From an uncultured Synechococcus sp. (GTDB lineage: Bacteria > Cyanobacteriota > Cyanobacteriia > PCC-6307 > Cyanobiaceae), in contig CASICK010000002.1 in assembly GCA_949373155.1 (NCBI GenBank), forward strand, positions 372,001 to 436,000: a DNA stretch of 64,000 bases, given 5' to 3'. How positions within the stretch are numbered: position 1 is the first letter of the stretch; each line of letters begins with the position of its first letter. The translations under genes were made by a program, and so were the position numbers. Below, one piece after another: positions 1 through 8,523 of the stretch. The notes under the pieces were generated by a model. It did not search any database and was not told the DNA's origin. It was given only the letters and a program-made list of their open reading frames with translations.

Positions 1-1
1 G

Positions 2-136
2 GGGCAGCTGAGTTGGCTGCTCTGGTTGGGTGTGGGTCTGGCTGCGCTGAGCGGTCTTTCGCTCCGACAAACGTCGCGTTGGCAACGCGGATTGCGCGTG
101 GGGGATGGTCAGGCGCCCCGAAATCAGCGAATCTGA
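2..136 (+). CDS. C-terminal end of an unidentified, probably membrane protein (partial)
   Basis: The frame is open from the window edge to a TGA at 134-136 and gives 44 residues. The first half is hydrophobic (LSWLLWLGVGLAALSGLSL) and is followed by a basic tail rich in Arg and Gln, as expected for a last membrane helix with a cytoplasmic tail. The next gene begins 22 bases downstream on the same strand, so the two may be co-transcribed. Too little is present to name a family. Confidence 0.5.
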   Translation, partial: GQLSWLLWLGVGLAALSGLSLRQTSRWQRGLRVGDGQAPRNQRI

Positions 137-158
137 GAAAGTCTGCTCAGTTAGCACG

Positions 159-428
159 ATGATCAGCGTCACATCGCCTTGTCCCGAGAGCACGATCCTG
201 GCGCTTGGGTTGCGTGATTGGCCGATTTGGGGCTGCGATATCAGCACATTCCCCTGGACCTATGACCAGCGAGAAACCTGCTTGATCCTGGACGGGCAGG
301 TGACGGTGACTCCGGACGGCGGCGAGCCCGTTCGCTTCGGTGCGGGTGATCTTGTTGTGTTTCCGAAGGGGATGACCTGCACCTGGGAGGTCATCCAACC
401 TGTCCGCAAGCATTACCAATTCGGCTAG
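159..428 (+). CDS. small cupin-domain protein (Cupin_3 / EutQ-like)
   Basis: The 89-residue product reads as a single small beta-barrel of the Cupin_3 type. The segment with TCLILDGQVTVTPDGG, then FGAGDLVVFPKGMTCTWEV, matches the usual cupin motif 1 followed by the Gly-Asp-hydrophobic-Pro-x-Gly turn. These proteins are cytosolic, often metal-binding and mostly without a known substrate. The ATG at 159 was preferred over a GTG at 105 because the extra 18 residues look non-homologous and overlap the upstream frame. Fold confidence is good; function is unknown. Confidence 0.8.
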   Translation: MISVTSPCPESTILALGLRDWPIWGCDISTFPWTYDQRETCLILDGQVTVTPDGGEPVRFGAGDLVVFPKGMTCTWEVIQPVRKHYQFG

Positions 429-908
429 GCGCTTCGATAGAAGCATTCCGAATCAAGCCTTGATTGGGGTTGGAGGACACTCAGATGTCTGAGTCTGAGC
501 TCCACTGTGGGCTGCAGGGCCTCCAGCCAACGCGTACGAGTTCTCGCCAAAGTTGATCAGCCGTTTGCTGGCTCAAATGGACACGCGTTTTCAACAGGGG
601 AGAGTCACCTGAAAGAGGTCGCCCTGAATCCACGAAGACGTGTGGATCACGGCTCCAACTCCTTTCGTCGGGGTGGAAGCGTTTCGTGTCAGTGGACTTG
701 GGATCCTGGATCCAGTTTTGGTGTGGCATGTCTTTCGAGGGCTGATGACTGAGTCATGCATCCACGCTTCAGCCTGGAAGGGGGCGTAGGGCGAGCTCGG
801 AGCCAAAAATCTGTCGCTGGTACAGATGTTCTAGTTGAGTTCTGTGCGTGCGTCAACGCCCATGCTGTTGTTACTGGCTAAAACTGAATCAGGCAGGCTG
901 GATTCATC
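429..908. other. intergenic region without a convincing gene
   Basis: Open frames on both strands here have no recognisable domain and look like chance frames. A GGAGGA at 473 lies near an ATG at 485, but the frame that follows is only about 24 codons. A short palindrome, ATGACTGAGTCAT, occurs near 744-756. The promoter of the alcohol dehydrogenase gene is expected toward the right end. Confidence 0.4.
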
Positions 909-1910
909 GTGGATATTGCTGTATGGGAAGCGGAGTGTGCATCCGCGTCTCTTCAAAAGGTCAAACGAGTTCTGCTTGAGCCTGGTGCTGACGAACTTGT
1001 TTTAGAGGTCCTTTACTGCGGTCTTTGCCACAGCGACCTGTCGATGATTGACAACAGCTGGGGCATTAGCCAATACCCGCTCGTTCCTGGCCATGAAGTT
1101 GTGGGCCGGGTGGTGTCTGTTGGAGCTGGCGTGGCCGCAACCGCGATTGGGGAGATCCGAGGGTTGGGTTGGATCAGTGGCAGTTGTTTTCGCTGCAATC
1201 AATGTCTGGCGGGTACCAGCAATCTTTGTCCGTCCCTGGAAGCCACGATCGTGGGCCGCCAGGGCGGGTTTGCCAGCCATGTCAAAGCGCATCAGGATTG
1301 GACCGTTGTTCTGCCAAAAGGGTTGGATCCGGCCGTGGCAGGACCGTTGTTCTGCGGTGGAATCACCGTCTTCGCTCCTCTCCTGGATGAGCAGGTGTCG
1401 CCGATGGCCCATGTGGCGGTTGTAGGGATCGGTGGACTAGGTCATATGGCGCTGCAGTTTGCTAGAGCCTGGGGCTGTGAGGTGACCGCGCTCACCACCG
1501 ACCTCAGCAAGGCAGATGAGGCCAGGGGCTTTGGGGCCCACAACGTGATGCTCCTGAAAGAGCTACCCGCATTGGCGGGACGTTTCGATCTTGTGATTAA
1601 CACCGTGAATCAACCGCTTGACTGGTCTGCTGTGATGGGATCTCTGGCCCCAAGGGGTCGCTTGCATCAGCTGGGAGCTGTCTTGCAGCCCATACAAGTT
1701 GGTGCTTTCGATTTGATTTCCTTTCGTCGGTCGATCACGGGAAGTCCCACGTCGTCACCAGGGAGTCTTCGAAAAATGATGGAGTTTTGCGTGAGGCACG
1801 ACATCAAACCCCAGGTGGAGCATCTTCCGTTCGATCAGGTCAATCAAGCGATTGAGCGCTTGCATCGCGGTGATGTGCGCTACCGCTTCGTGCTCGATCA
1901 GACGGCCTAA
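909..1910 (+). CDS. zinc-dependent alcohol dehydrogenase (MDR family, YahK/CAD-like)
   Basis: The 333-residue cytosolic oxidoreductase should interconvert alcohols and aldehydes with NADP(H). Catalytic zinc ligands are visible: Cys37 in YCGLCHSD, His62 in PGHE and Cys149 in LFCGG. The structural zinc site is Cys93, Cys96, Cys99 and Cys107. The nucleotide fold follows with GIGGLG at 173-178. Length and order match the cinnamyl-alcohol-dehydrogenase/YahK branch of medium-chain dehydrogenases. The start is a GTG at 909; no better start is available before the conserved N-terminus. It stands alone, with the next gene on the other strand. The physiological substrate cannot be read from sequence. 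Confidence 0.9.
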   Translation: MDIAVWEAECASASLQKVKRVLLEPGADELVLEVLYCGLCHSDLSMIDNSWGISQYPLVPGHEVVGRVVSVGAGVAATAIGEIRGLGWISGSCFRCNQCLAGTSNLCPSLEATIVGRQGGFASHVKAHQDWTVVLPKGLDPAVAGPLFCGGITVFAPLLDEQVSPMAHVAVVGIGGLGHMALQFARAWGCEVTALTTDLSKADEARGFGAHNVMLLKELPALAGRFDLVINTVNQPLDWSAVMGSLAPRGRLHQLGAVLQPIQVGAFDLISFRRSITGSPTSSPGSLRKMMEFCVRHDIKPQVEHLPFDQVNQAIERLHRGDVRYRFVLDQTA

Positions 1911-1959
1911 AGAATGGATGAGTCTGCGCTTAGCTGTCTGGTTGGTGTTATGGAATCCA

Positions 1960-2310
1960 TCATTCAGCACAACCAGATAGGAGGAGTTTGGTTTTTGTGT
2001 TCTCTCGCTTTTCCTGCCAAGTCGCAGCATCAACAGCCCATTTTTTTTTGAACTCTTCGCTATTTCGAGCGCTGAGTTTGCAATTTAAATACTCAAATCG
2101 TCTGGATCCTGCCGCTCCCCCGATCCAGGATTGGCTTTGAGATCCGCATTTCTTTTTTACGTGCTTTTTTCGAGCTTTTTTGTAGGACTCTTGCTCTTCA
2201 GCATTAATCCTGTCCAGGGTGGTTGAAAAGATGTCGCAACTGGCATGAACTGAGCTGGATGCTCCCAACGCGAGCAGCAGTAGCGGAAGGTAAAGACGTT
2301 TGGTTTTCAT
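1960..2310 (-). CDS. secreted hypothetical protein
   Basis: The 116-residue product starts with a clear signal peptide (MKTKRLYLPLLLLALGASSSVHA), so it is probably periplasmic. The mature part is very basic, rich in Lys, Arg and Glu (KKARKKHVKKKCG), with four cysteines that could form two disulfides. The ATG at 2310 was chosen because an upstream in-frame start adds residues before the signal peptide. It converges with the dehydrogenase gene. No family was recognised. Confidence 0.7.
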   Translation of the reverse strand: MKTKRLYLPLLLLALGASSSVHASCDIFSTTLDRINAEEQESYKKARKKHVKKKCGSQSQSWIGGAAGSRRFEYLNCKLSARNSEEFKKKWAVDAATWQEKRENTKTKLLLSGCAE

Positions 2311-2528
2311 GCTGACTGCTGCATTCACAGAGAGTCATCATCGCTCTATGGCTCTCGAATCTCAGTACAACATTTCCGATCGCCATGGTTTGGGCTCGTG
2401 CTTGAAGGTAAGGAGACGCCATCCACTGTTGATGTGCTCCCCAAGACAAACCCTTGTGACTTCCTACCTGGTCCGATCAGATTTAGATCGTTGCTGGAGA
2501 CCTCTCGTTGATCGTCACCTCTAAAAAG

Positions 2529-2690
2529 ATGGTTGATCCCAGCCAGTACCTCGTGACTGATGGTCACATCTACAAACGCATTGACATGCCAAATGCTCCC
2601 TCTAAGCAGTGGAGGCTAGAAGAATTGGATATTGAAGAAGCGATTCGCTCGATGATCTCGGATTTTGGAGGTCGCAGTGATGAGCCTTAA
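2529..2690 (+). CDS. small hypothetical protein
   Basis: This 53-residue frame starts at an ATG (MVDPSQYLVTDGHIYKRIDM) and has balanced, soluble composition with an acidic C-terminal helix. A TTG at 2508 would add seven residues. It is isolated between divergent neighbours. The protein was not recognised; the call rests on codon usage and composition that resemble other small cyanobacterial proteins. Confidence 0.55.
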   Translation: MVDPSQYLVTDGHIYKRIDMPNAPSKQWRLEELDIEEAIRSMISDFGGRSDEP

Positions 2691-2962
2691 TCACGTTGTG
2701 GAGACGCATGCAGATTGAGCAGAGGCGAAGTGATTGCGGTAAGCACATTCAGCTGAAACGTGGCCATACCTTGATGAAATCGTTGATGTTTACCTAATTT
2801 TGTGCGGAGGGCGTTGAAGGCTGATCGTTGATTGCTGGGCTTGACCCCGATCTCATCTCTCCTTCAATTGGGGTATGACATTTTTAGATCAGGAGATCGA
2901 ATCAGAATCTGATTAGGTTTAGATCTTCGGCAGAGAATTGCGTTGTTAAGGCTCGACCCAAC

Positions 2963-3658
2963 ATGAAAGCACCAGAAGCCTTACTCGCTTATCTCCAACA
3001 AACCCCTGGTATGGAATCAGGCTCCAAGCGATTGGTGTTGCTGTTCACTCAGCTGGGTGATTTCGACTCAATGGAATATGCCCAAGCCCTTGTGCCTGCT
3101 CTCTCCCGTTTAGAGCATGTAGGAATTAAGACCTTGGGCATCGCGATCGGGGATCAAGCGGGTGCTGATCGTTTTTGCGTTTTTACAGGATTTCCAAGGT
3201 CTCAGCTTCGGGTGGTTCCCGATGCGGAGCTGCATTGCAGTGTTGGTCTCTCGCCTGGGCTTCAGGCTGCTGGAGGTCCTTGGCCATCCCTCTTGCTGAT
3301 GTGTGCAGGGATTGGCTCGCCCGGAACTCTTGCGGAAGTTCTGAGGGGATATACGGGGGATCGCAGTGCCCCAGCTCGTTTTGATGATTCTTCCCTGTTC
3401 CGCCTGGCTGGGGGAAGCGGATTCCAACGTCCGTTTGAGCTGGCCACGGTTCGTCTTCGCAACATGAATGAAGTGTTAACGAAGTGGAGTACCTATGTAC
3501 CCAACAACGCCTACATCACTCAGCGAGGCGGCACGTTCCTTTTGGACGAGGATGATTCCGTTCTCTATGTCCACCGCGACAAGGGCATCTTGGGCTTCTC
3601 GGAGACCATGAATCTGCCACTCGCTTTTCTTGACCCTTGGCTGGACCGTGAGCACTGA
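2963..3658 (+). CDS. peroxiredoxin-like protein (AhpC/TSA-like, PRXL2 type)
   Basis: The 231-residue protein has the order typical of the AhpC-TSA_2/PRXL2 branch of the thioredoxin fold: a strand RLVLLFTQLGDFDSMEYAQ, then VGIKTLGIAIGDQAGADRFC and FTGFPRSQLRVVPDAEL. The classical peroxidatic Thr-x-x-Cys motif is not evident, so peroxidase activity is uncertain. In cyanobacteria these proteins are soluble and linked to redox homeostasis. The stop is immediately followed by the start of the next gene, so the two are probably one transcript. Confidence 0.75.
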   Translation: MKAPEALLAYLQQTPGMESGSKRLVLLFTQLGDFDSMEYAQALVPALSRLEHVGIKTLGIAIGDQAGADRFCVFTGFPRSQLRVVPDAELHCSVGLSPGLQAAGGPWPSLLLMCAGIGSPGTLAEVLRGYTGDRSAPARFDDSSLFRLAGGSGFQRPFELATVRLRNMNEVLTKWSTYVPNNAYITQRGGTFLLDEDDSVLYVHRDKGILGFSETMNLPLAFLDPWLDREH

Positions 3659-3659
3659 A

Positions 3660-4232
3660 ATGGATGCAGCGCAACCGCTCCCTCCTTGGAGACCCCTGTT
3701 GTCTGCGGCGCGCAAGCGAGAAGGCCGCTTACCGGGTGGTCGCTGGTTGCAGCTTGCAAGTCTTTCCTTGGATGGCTACCCGAGGGTGCGAACGCTCGTT
3801 TTCCGCGATTGGAGTGCTGCGGCGACGCTGGATCTGCTCACGGATGCTCGCAGTGAGAAGTGCTTAGAGATTGAAAGAACGCCTGAGGTGGAGTTGTGTT
3901 GGTTGTTTCGTAAGGCCCGTGAGCAGTTTCGCCTTCGTGGAACGGCAACGCTGATTGCTCCCTCCGGGGATTCTGTGGATTTGGATCAACACTGGAAGCG
4001 GCTCCCACCCTCTGGACGATCAGTCTGGGCTTGGCCTCCTCCCGGTGATCCGTTTGATCCTCAAGGCCCATGGCCTCAGGAGGTTTCAGATGATTCAGCT
4101 ACGCCAGAGCATTTGCGCCTGCTTCGGATTTCGTTGTACCTCGTAGAGCAGCTTGATCTGAAGCCACACCCGCATTTGCGACGGTTGTGGACAGCTTCCA
4201 GGCAATGGCAAGAACAAAGGATTAATCCTTGA
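3660..4232 (+). CDS. PPOX-class FMN-dependent flavoprotein (pyridoxamine-phosphate-oxidase-like)
   Basis: The 190-residue product resembles the cyanobacterial Npun_F5749-type PPOX flavoproteins. It has a split-barrel start (GGRWLQLASLSLDGYPRVRT, then LVFRDW), the strand VELCWLFRKAREQFRLRGTA typical of FMN-binding barrels, and a C-terminal segment ending in a basic helix. The fold binds FMN and often acts on small cofactors; the actual substrate is unknown. The ATG at 3660 lies just after the TGA of the previous gene at 3656-3658; a GTG at 3648 would overlap it. Translational coupling with the peroxiredoxin-like gene is likely. Confidence 0.8.
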   Translation: MDAAQPLPPWRPLLSAARKREGRLPGGRWLQLASLSLDGYPRVRTLVFRDWSAAATLDLLTDARSEKCLEIERTPEVELCWLFRKAREQFRLRGTATLIAPSGDSVDLDQHWKRLPPSGRSVWAWPPPGDPFDPQGPWPQEVSDDSATPEHLRLLRISLYLVEQLDLKPHPHLRRLWTASRQWQEQRINP

Positions 4233-4695
4233 GTGCCCAGAGCGCGAGTCCGCCACCACGACCACGAGCGGCCATCCATCCATCGTGGTTGCGTTCGATC
4301 AGAGCAAAAAAAGGCATACGTTTTTGATCTGGAGTGGGCAATGCTTTTTTGAGCAAGACGACGCCACCAATTCGGAGCGTCAGCGAATCGAAGCGAAAGA
4401 TTAGTAGTGGGCGCTTCCCTTTCAATAAACCTGGACCTTGGAATTTGAGTTCAAGAGGCCCAAAGTTGACGGCGTTAGAAAGACGTAATTCACTGCTGTT
4501 GTCCTCTAGATCTGCTGCGATCTCGAGGCGGGCCTCCAGGCTTCTCAGTATCCAGCTGCTGAATGGATTGGCTTTATGGTCTCCCTTCGACCAAACCGTT
4601 TGCAGATACCAGCATCCCAAGAGATCGCTGCTCTTGAGGCCAGTGCCTGTCAGGCGGACAGCCTTTTCCCTGGCGTTCAGAATGGCGAAGTTCAT
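4222..4695 (-). CDS. conserved hypothetical protein, possibly PAP/fibrillin-like
   Basis: The 157-residue protein lacks a signal peptide and reads as a mostly beta structure: LLGCWYLQTVWSKG, then SLEARLEIAADLED and LELKFQGPGLLKGKRPLLIF. The end, MPFFALIERNHDGWMAARGR followed by GGGLALW, resembles the terminal strand of plastid-lipid-associated (PAP/fibrillin) proteins, which bind lipophilic molecules at thylakoids. That link is inference from pattern only. It converges with the PPOX gene and overlaps its last 11 bases. Confidence 0.65.
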   Translation of the reverse strand: MNFAILNAREKAVRLTGTGLKSSDLLGCWYLQTVWSKGDHKANPFSSWILRSLEARLEIAADLEDNSSELRLSNAVNFGPLELKFQGPGLLKGKRPLLIFRFDSLTLRIGGVVLLKKALPTPDQKRMPFFALIERNHDGWMAARGRGGGLALWALKD

Positions 4696-4811
4696 GAGAG
4701 CGGGGAGGCGGCAAGGAATCGTCGCATTGAAAAAATCTAAAGATGCTGCTGTTTCGGTGTTGAGTTAGACAACTTTTAAGAGGTTTTCAAGGGATGTTTT
4801 AACGATCTTGA

Positions 4812-5060
4812 ATGGATTTCTTAATGGGTGAATGTTGCTATCGGAATGATTCCTCAAAAATGGTAATCCTCAAATGTATTGGCGAGAGTCAATTTTTTTG
4901 TGAAAAAGTTTTGATGCCATCTGAGGTGTACTTGTTTGAGGCGCCCGATGAGGCTCGCCTTGAATTCTGGTTGCTGAATGGCGGCGAGCCAATGCTGCAC
5001 ACCACGGCCGAGGCTAAGGACTATGCCCTCCTAAGCCACCACAGGCTGGGTGATCCTTGA
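4812..5060 (+). CDS. DUF1830 family protein
   Basis: The 82-residue product contains the signature of this small cyanobacterial family, CCYRNDSSKMVILKCIG, followed by a strand with Phe-Phe-Cys-Glu and LFEAPDEARLEFW. The function of DUF1830 is unknown. The family usually begins just before the CYRNDSS motif, so an ATG at 4824 is as likely as the ATG at 4812. It lies 25 bases upstream of a glutathione S-transferase gene on the same strand. Confidence 0.8.
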   Translation: MDFLMGECCYRNDSSKMVILKCIGESQFFCEKVLMPSEVYLFEAPDEARLEFWLLNGGEPMLHTTAEAKDYALLSHHRLGDP

Positions 5061-5085
5061 TCATGCATAGATCTGAATGTGGGCT

Positions 5086-6336
5086 ATGGCCGATCTGCTC
5101 GCTGACGCTGTTGCCCTGAGCTGGGAGCAGCTGGAATCCTTGGCACCCGCTCCTGCAGAGCGTTGTGAGGGCCCAGCAAATGCCCAAGCCACATTGCGCT
5201 TGTTTGGACAGCCGGAGTCTCAGGTGCGGGTCACGTTGTTTCGTGATCATCACGCCTGGTGCCCGTATTGCCAGAAGGTGTGGCTATGGCTGGAGTTTCG
5301 TCGAGTCCCCTATCGGATTCGAAAAGTCACCATGCGCTGCTATGGCCAGAAAGAGCCTTGGTTTACCGCCAAGGTGCCGTCAGGAATGCTTCCGGCTCTT
5401 GAGTTAGATGGCGGGCTCCTCACAGAAAGTGATCGCATCCTTGAAGCGTTGGAGCATGCCTTTGGCGCTTTGGGCGCAGGGATGCATGACAAACGGGTGC
5501 GCCGGTTGCGCGATCTCGAGCGTCTTTTGTTTCGTGCCTGGTGCATGTGGCTTTGCACCCCCAGGCTGAACAACCGGCAGGAGGCTCAAGCGCGAGAGCA
5601 GTTTCAGACGGTGGCACGTCAAATGGAGGCGGCTCTTATGGCGGGAGGTGGCCATTGGCTTGATCCTGATCGTCCGGATGGAGCTCATCCCGGAACGGCA
5701 GATTTGGTGTTCGTTCCTTACGTGGAGAGGATGAATGCCTCCTTGGCTTACTTCAAGGGCTTTGCGCTTCGCCAAGAGCATCCAGTCATCGATCGATGGT
5801 TCAACGCTTTGGAGCAGCTTTCGACCTATCGCGGTACGCAGAGTGATGTCCATACGCATGCCCATGACTTGCCACCTCAAATGGGGGGTTGTTGGCGCAA
5901 TGGAAGTCCTGAACAGCAAGCGATGGAGCGTGAGGTGGATCAAGGCGCTGGCCTTGCTGAACTCGAAACAAGTTGGTCTGAGCAGATCGATGAAGACGGT
6001 GTGATGTCTTCCCATAGAGCACTAGAGAGAGTGTTGCGCCATCGTTCTGCGCTGATGGAACGCAATCCTCTCGGTGCTGCTTTTGATCAGCCTCTGCGGG
6101 CTGCATTGACCTGTTTAGTGTCTGGAGATGTGTGTCAGCCAAATGCTGACACTGCAAGCGCTCTGCGTTACTTGAGAGATCGAATTTCGGTGCCAAGAGA
6201 TATGCCTTTGCAGGCTGCTCGGTTGTTAAGGAAGGCCCTTGAATCAACGGCAGTTCTTGATGGCGAGGCTCAACCAGCACCGCCGCCGTTTGAGCATCGT
6301 TTAGATCAAGACCCAAAGCCATTTTTGATCCTGTGA
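5086..6336 (+). CDS. glutathione S-transferase family protein with long C-terminal extension
   Basis: The product is about 416 residues, longer than a canonical GST (200-250). The N-terminal thioredoxin-like domain carries HAWCPYCQKVWLWLEFRRVP, a glutaredoxin-like Cys-Pro-Tyr-Cys active site, and the cis-proline strand KVPSGMLPALELDG. The helical C-terminal GST domain follows, with PGTADLVFVPYVERM. The last ~170 residues (from about SPEQQAMEREV) are not part of the usual fold and look helical. The enzyme probably uses glutathione in deglutathionylation or conjugation. An ATG at 5077 is an alternative start. Confidence 0.85.
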   Translation: MADLLADAVALSWEQLESLAPAPAERCEGPANAQATLRLFGQPESQVRVTLFRDHHAWCPYCQKVWLWLEFRRVPYRIRKVTMRCYGQKEPWFTAKVPSGMLPALELDGGLLTESDRILEALEHAFGALGAGMHDKRVRRLRDLERLLFRAWCMWLCTPRLNNRQEAQAREQFQTVARQMEAALMAGGGHWLDPDRPDGAHPGTADLVFVPYVERMNASLAYFKGFALRQEHPVIDRWFNALEQLSTYRGTQSDVHTHAHDLPPQMGGCWRNGSPEQQAMEREVDQGAGLAELETSWSEQIDEDGVMSSHRALERVLRHRSALMERNPLGAAFDQPLRAALTCLVSGDVCQPNADTASALRYLRDRISVPRDMPLQAARLLRKALESTAVLDGEAQPAPPPFEHRLDQDPKPFLIL

Positions 6337-6396
6337 GGGTTTGCTTGTCTTCTGGTGATCGCGATCCGGCAGGCTAGCTGCATATGTGAGATCACC

Positions 6397-6741
6397 ATGT
6401 CGAGCAATCATGAGGCCCAAGGGGGCTCTGGTTTCGGAACCGGCAACGCTGGCGGGAGCAAGCGCAATCGAAATAGCAAGCGCAAACCTGGTCACTCCAA
6501 CCATGGTCGTGAGCGTCAGCCCTTGGGTAGGGATCCTGATTTTGAAGCGATTTGCGCGAGGCAGGCCCTGGGATTGGCTCTTTCGGGTCGGTTAACAGAG
6601 CAGGCGGTGAAGAGGGTGCACAAAGATCTCGCTGTTCAGCATCACCCTGACAAAGGTGGCGATCCAGAAATGATGACGCGTTTGAACAATGCTCGCGACG
6701 TTTTGCTCCAGCCTGAGATGTTAGACATCGTGGCGCCGTGA
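6397..6741 (+). CDS. J-domain (DnaJ-like) protein
   Basis: The 114-residue protein has a low-complexity N-terminal half rich in Gly, Asn, Lys and Arg, then a compact C-terminal J domain with the diagnostic HPD tripeptide in LAVQHHPDKGGDPEMM. J domains stimulate the ATPase of Hsp70. It lacks the G/F-rich, zinc and substrate-binding parts of DnaJ, so it is a specialised co-chaperone (type III). The ATG at 6397 was chosen over an upstream ATG at 6355 because the longer N-terminus has no support. Confidence 0.85.
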   Translation: MSSNHEAQGGSGFGTGNAGGSKRNRNSKRKPGHSNHGRERQPLGRDPDFEAICARQALGLALSGRLTEQAVKRVHKDLAVQHHPDKGGDPEMMTRLNNARDVLLQPEMLDIVAP

Positions 6742-7166
6742 CATCGAGGTTGACTTAGATACGGACTCTGGACGCTTTCCGAATAGCAGTCTGTTTTTTG
6801 TGCTTTGTCTAATTTTTCTTGGCAGTGGCTTATTAGGAGTAGAAAAAGTCATGGATCCTGATTAGCCGATTCGTGTTTTCTTATGCAGCAATGCTTGGTG
6901 GCGCAAGAGCGATTTGCTTGGATGATCTGATTGATAATTTATTTCGATGGAAGTAGGCCGATTTCGTCTCTCTTGACGCGCACGCTGGTCAACATGCCCT
7001 TGTATGGCATCAGAGAATCAGTCGCTAGAATGATATGCCATCTGCGATTGATGATGATATCGAATTGTTATTTCGTGTTTTAGGATGTGGGGGTGATTGA
7101 AGTATGTCTGAAATTTTGACTTCTGCTCAATGATGCTATTAAGGCAATGCTAAGGTGGATTGATTG
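6742..7166. other. AT-rich intergenic region
   Basis: No ORF of substance was seen on either strand. The stretch becomes AT-rich to the right and probably holds the promoter of the monooxygenase-like gene. No hairpin with a T-run was found. Confidence 0.4.
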
Positions 7167-7811
7167 ATGGTTTCTATGTTTACTGAAGAGAGGTTTACAT
7201 ATACATTTAAGAGCGAAATTTCTAGGCCTCAGCTCGATGGCTATAAAGCGCTTCAGGAGAGAATGAATCATGTTGCCATGAAGTTTGAGGGTTATCTTGG
7301 GCAGGATCTTGACTTCTCCCCGCTTCCATCAAGTAGTGGATGCCTTTGTACTGCGAGAGTAACGTTTGTCAGTCTTCAGTTTTGCTTGGCTTGGTTGGAT
7401 AGTACTGAGCGTCGTCAGATCTTAAATGAGGCAGAGGCTTCGCTTGATTATAAGTATTATTCGTTGTTAGAACCTCATTCCTTTGATCAGTGGCTCAACT
7501 ATCGAAAAGGTATGCAAACGCCTATTTGGAAAATTAATTTATTGGTTTGGTTGGCACTTTATCCTTCAGTGATGATTCTGATTATGACTGGTCAGAATAC
7601 CCTAGATGTTCTGCCCTTACCGCTAAATATGTTAATTAGTAATGCCATTACTGTTGCAGTAACGGGTTGGTGGTTTGTGCCATGGTTGAGCCAACGGTAT
7701 AGCGGTTGGTTGCAGACTAATAGCCAACGCTTGAATTTGATCTATGCATCTTCGGTGCTTGGCTTTCTCCTTTTGTTTTTGTTATTTTTTAGTGCCTTGT
7801 GGGATGGCTGA
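7167..7811 (+). CDS. antibiotic-biosynthesis-monooxygenase-like domain fused to a membrane region
   Basis: The roughly 214-residue protein begins with a ferredoxin-like ABM segment (LDGYKALQERMNHVAMKFEG, then TARVTFVSLQFCLAWLDS with a turn near STERRQILNEAE) and ends with at least three hydrophobic helices (INLLVWLALYPSVMILIM, a second near LPLNMLISNAITVAVTGWWF, a third LIYASSVLGFLLLFLLFF). This order matches cyanobacterial ABM-membrane fusions, whose role is unknown. ATG codons at 7167 and 7176 are both possible. A strong terminator follows 45 bases downstream. Confidence 0.75.
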   Translation: MVSMFTEERFTYTFKSEISRPQLDGYKALQERMNHVAMKFEGYLGQDLDFSPLPSSSGCLCTARVTFVSLQFCLAWLDSTERRQILNEAEASLDYKYYSLLEPHSFDQWLNYRKGMQTPIWKINLLVWLALYPSVMILIMTGQNTLDVLPLPLNMLISNAITVAVTGWWFVPWLSQRYSGWLQTNSQRLNLIYASSVLGFLLLFLLFFSALWDG

Positions 7812-7855
7812 AAGTAGCCATATATCCCGCTAGTAACTGCTTTTCCAGAGTTTTT

Positions 7856-7893
7856 AATTGTTGCTCATTCTGGCAACAATTAAGGCTTTTTTT
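7856..7893 (+). terminator. rho-independent terminator
   Basis: AATTGTTGC (7856-7864) and GCAACAATT (7873-7881) form a perfect 9-bp stem with an 8-base loop, followed by AAGG and a run of seven T. It fits the end of the ABM-like transcript. Confidence 0.75.
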
Positions 7894-8221
7894 GCCTCTT
7901 TTTGTGTATTTTCGGGGTGACAATCATGACAATTCTTCTCTCTCTATCATTGATTGATTTCTCTAAGATTCTCGATATGGACAAGTTTTGCATCTATAGT
8001 TTGATCGATATTAATCGATGTCGAAATGAGCTTTTCCTAGCTTTAAGATGGTCAATTTCTAATATTTTAGTTTAAAACGAGAGGGTGACTGCTGAGATTA
8101 GTATTGAAAATAGATTCTCTATTTGCTGTATGCGAATGATCTCTTGCCTACAAGATTTTCTGCAAGTTGTTTTTGCTAATAAAGGTCAAGTGAAATGGAA
8201 AAGATGTCTTTGTAGTGAGAT
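7894..8221. other. AT-rich intergenic region
   Basis: No gene was recognised. The stretch separates two transcripts pointing toward each other and has no clear second hairpin. Confidence 0.4.
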
Positions 8222-8440
8222 TTAGAGAGATAAATACCAGCGGATGATATCTGCTACTTGGCCTGCAGGTCCATGACCACTAATCAATTCTCCGATGATA
8301 GCTGCCATAAACCCCAACATCGCCACTCTTCCGTTCAGACGCTCTACAAAGCCTAAGGATCCTTGATTCCAGGGGCGTTTCGTTGTTAGCCCCTCACCGA
8401 AAGCTTCCACAGGTTCGTACTGAAAATTTTGGGGTGACAA
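8222..8440 (-). CDS. hli: high-light-inducible protein (one-helix chlorophyll-binding protein)
   Basis: The 72-residue protein carries the conserved chlorophyll-binding helix ERLNGRVAMLGFMAAIIGEL, where Glu and Asn-Arg are the pigment ligands and salt-bridge residues of the LHC superfamily. HLIPs sit in the thylakoid membrane and protect photosystem assembly and pigments under excess light. The start appears to be a TTG at 8440, preceded by GGA about 8 bases upstream; no in-frame ATG or GTG precedes the conserved part. Confidence 0.9.
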   Translation of the reverse strand: MSPQNFQYEPVEAFGEGLTTKRPWNQGSLGFVERLNGRVAMLGFMAAIIGELISGHGPAGQVADIIRWYLSL

Positions 8441-8523
8441 ATGGTTTCCATCAAATCGATGTTGACTTTATGCAGAGATCCAGCTTCTTTTCATAGGCTT
8501 GGGACACCCTTAGGCCCGAACCC

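Noticed and set aside
5404..6015. 203-codon antisense frame under the glutathione S-transferase gene
   Set aside because: It lies fully antisense to a gene with clear GST motifs and has no domain pattern; it mirrors the codon use of the real gene.
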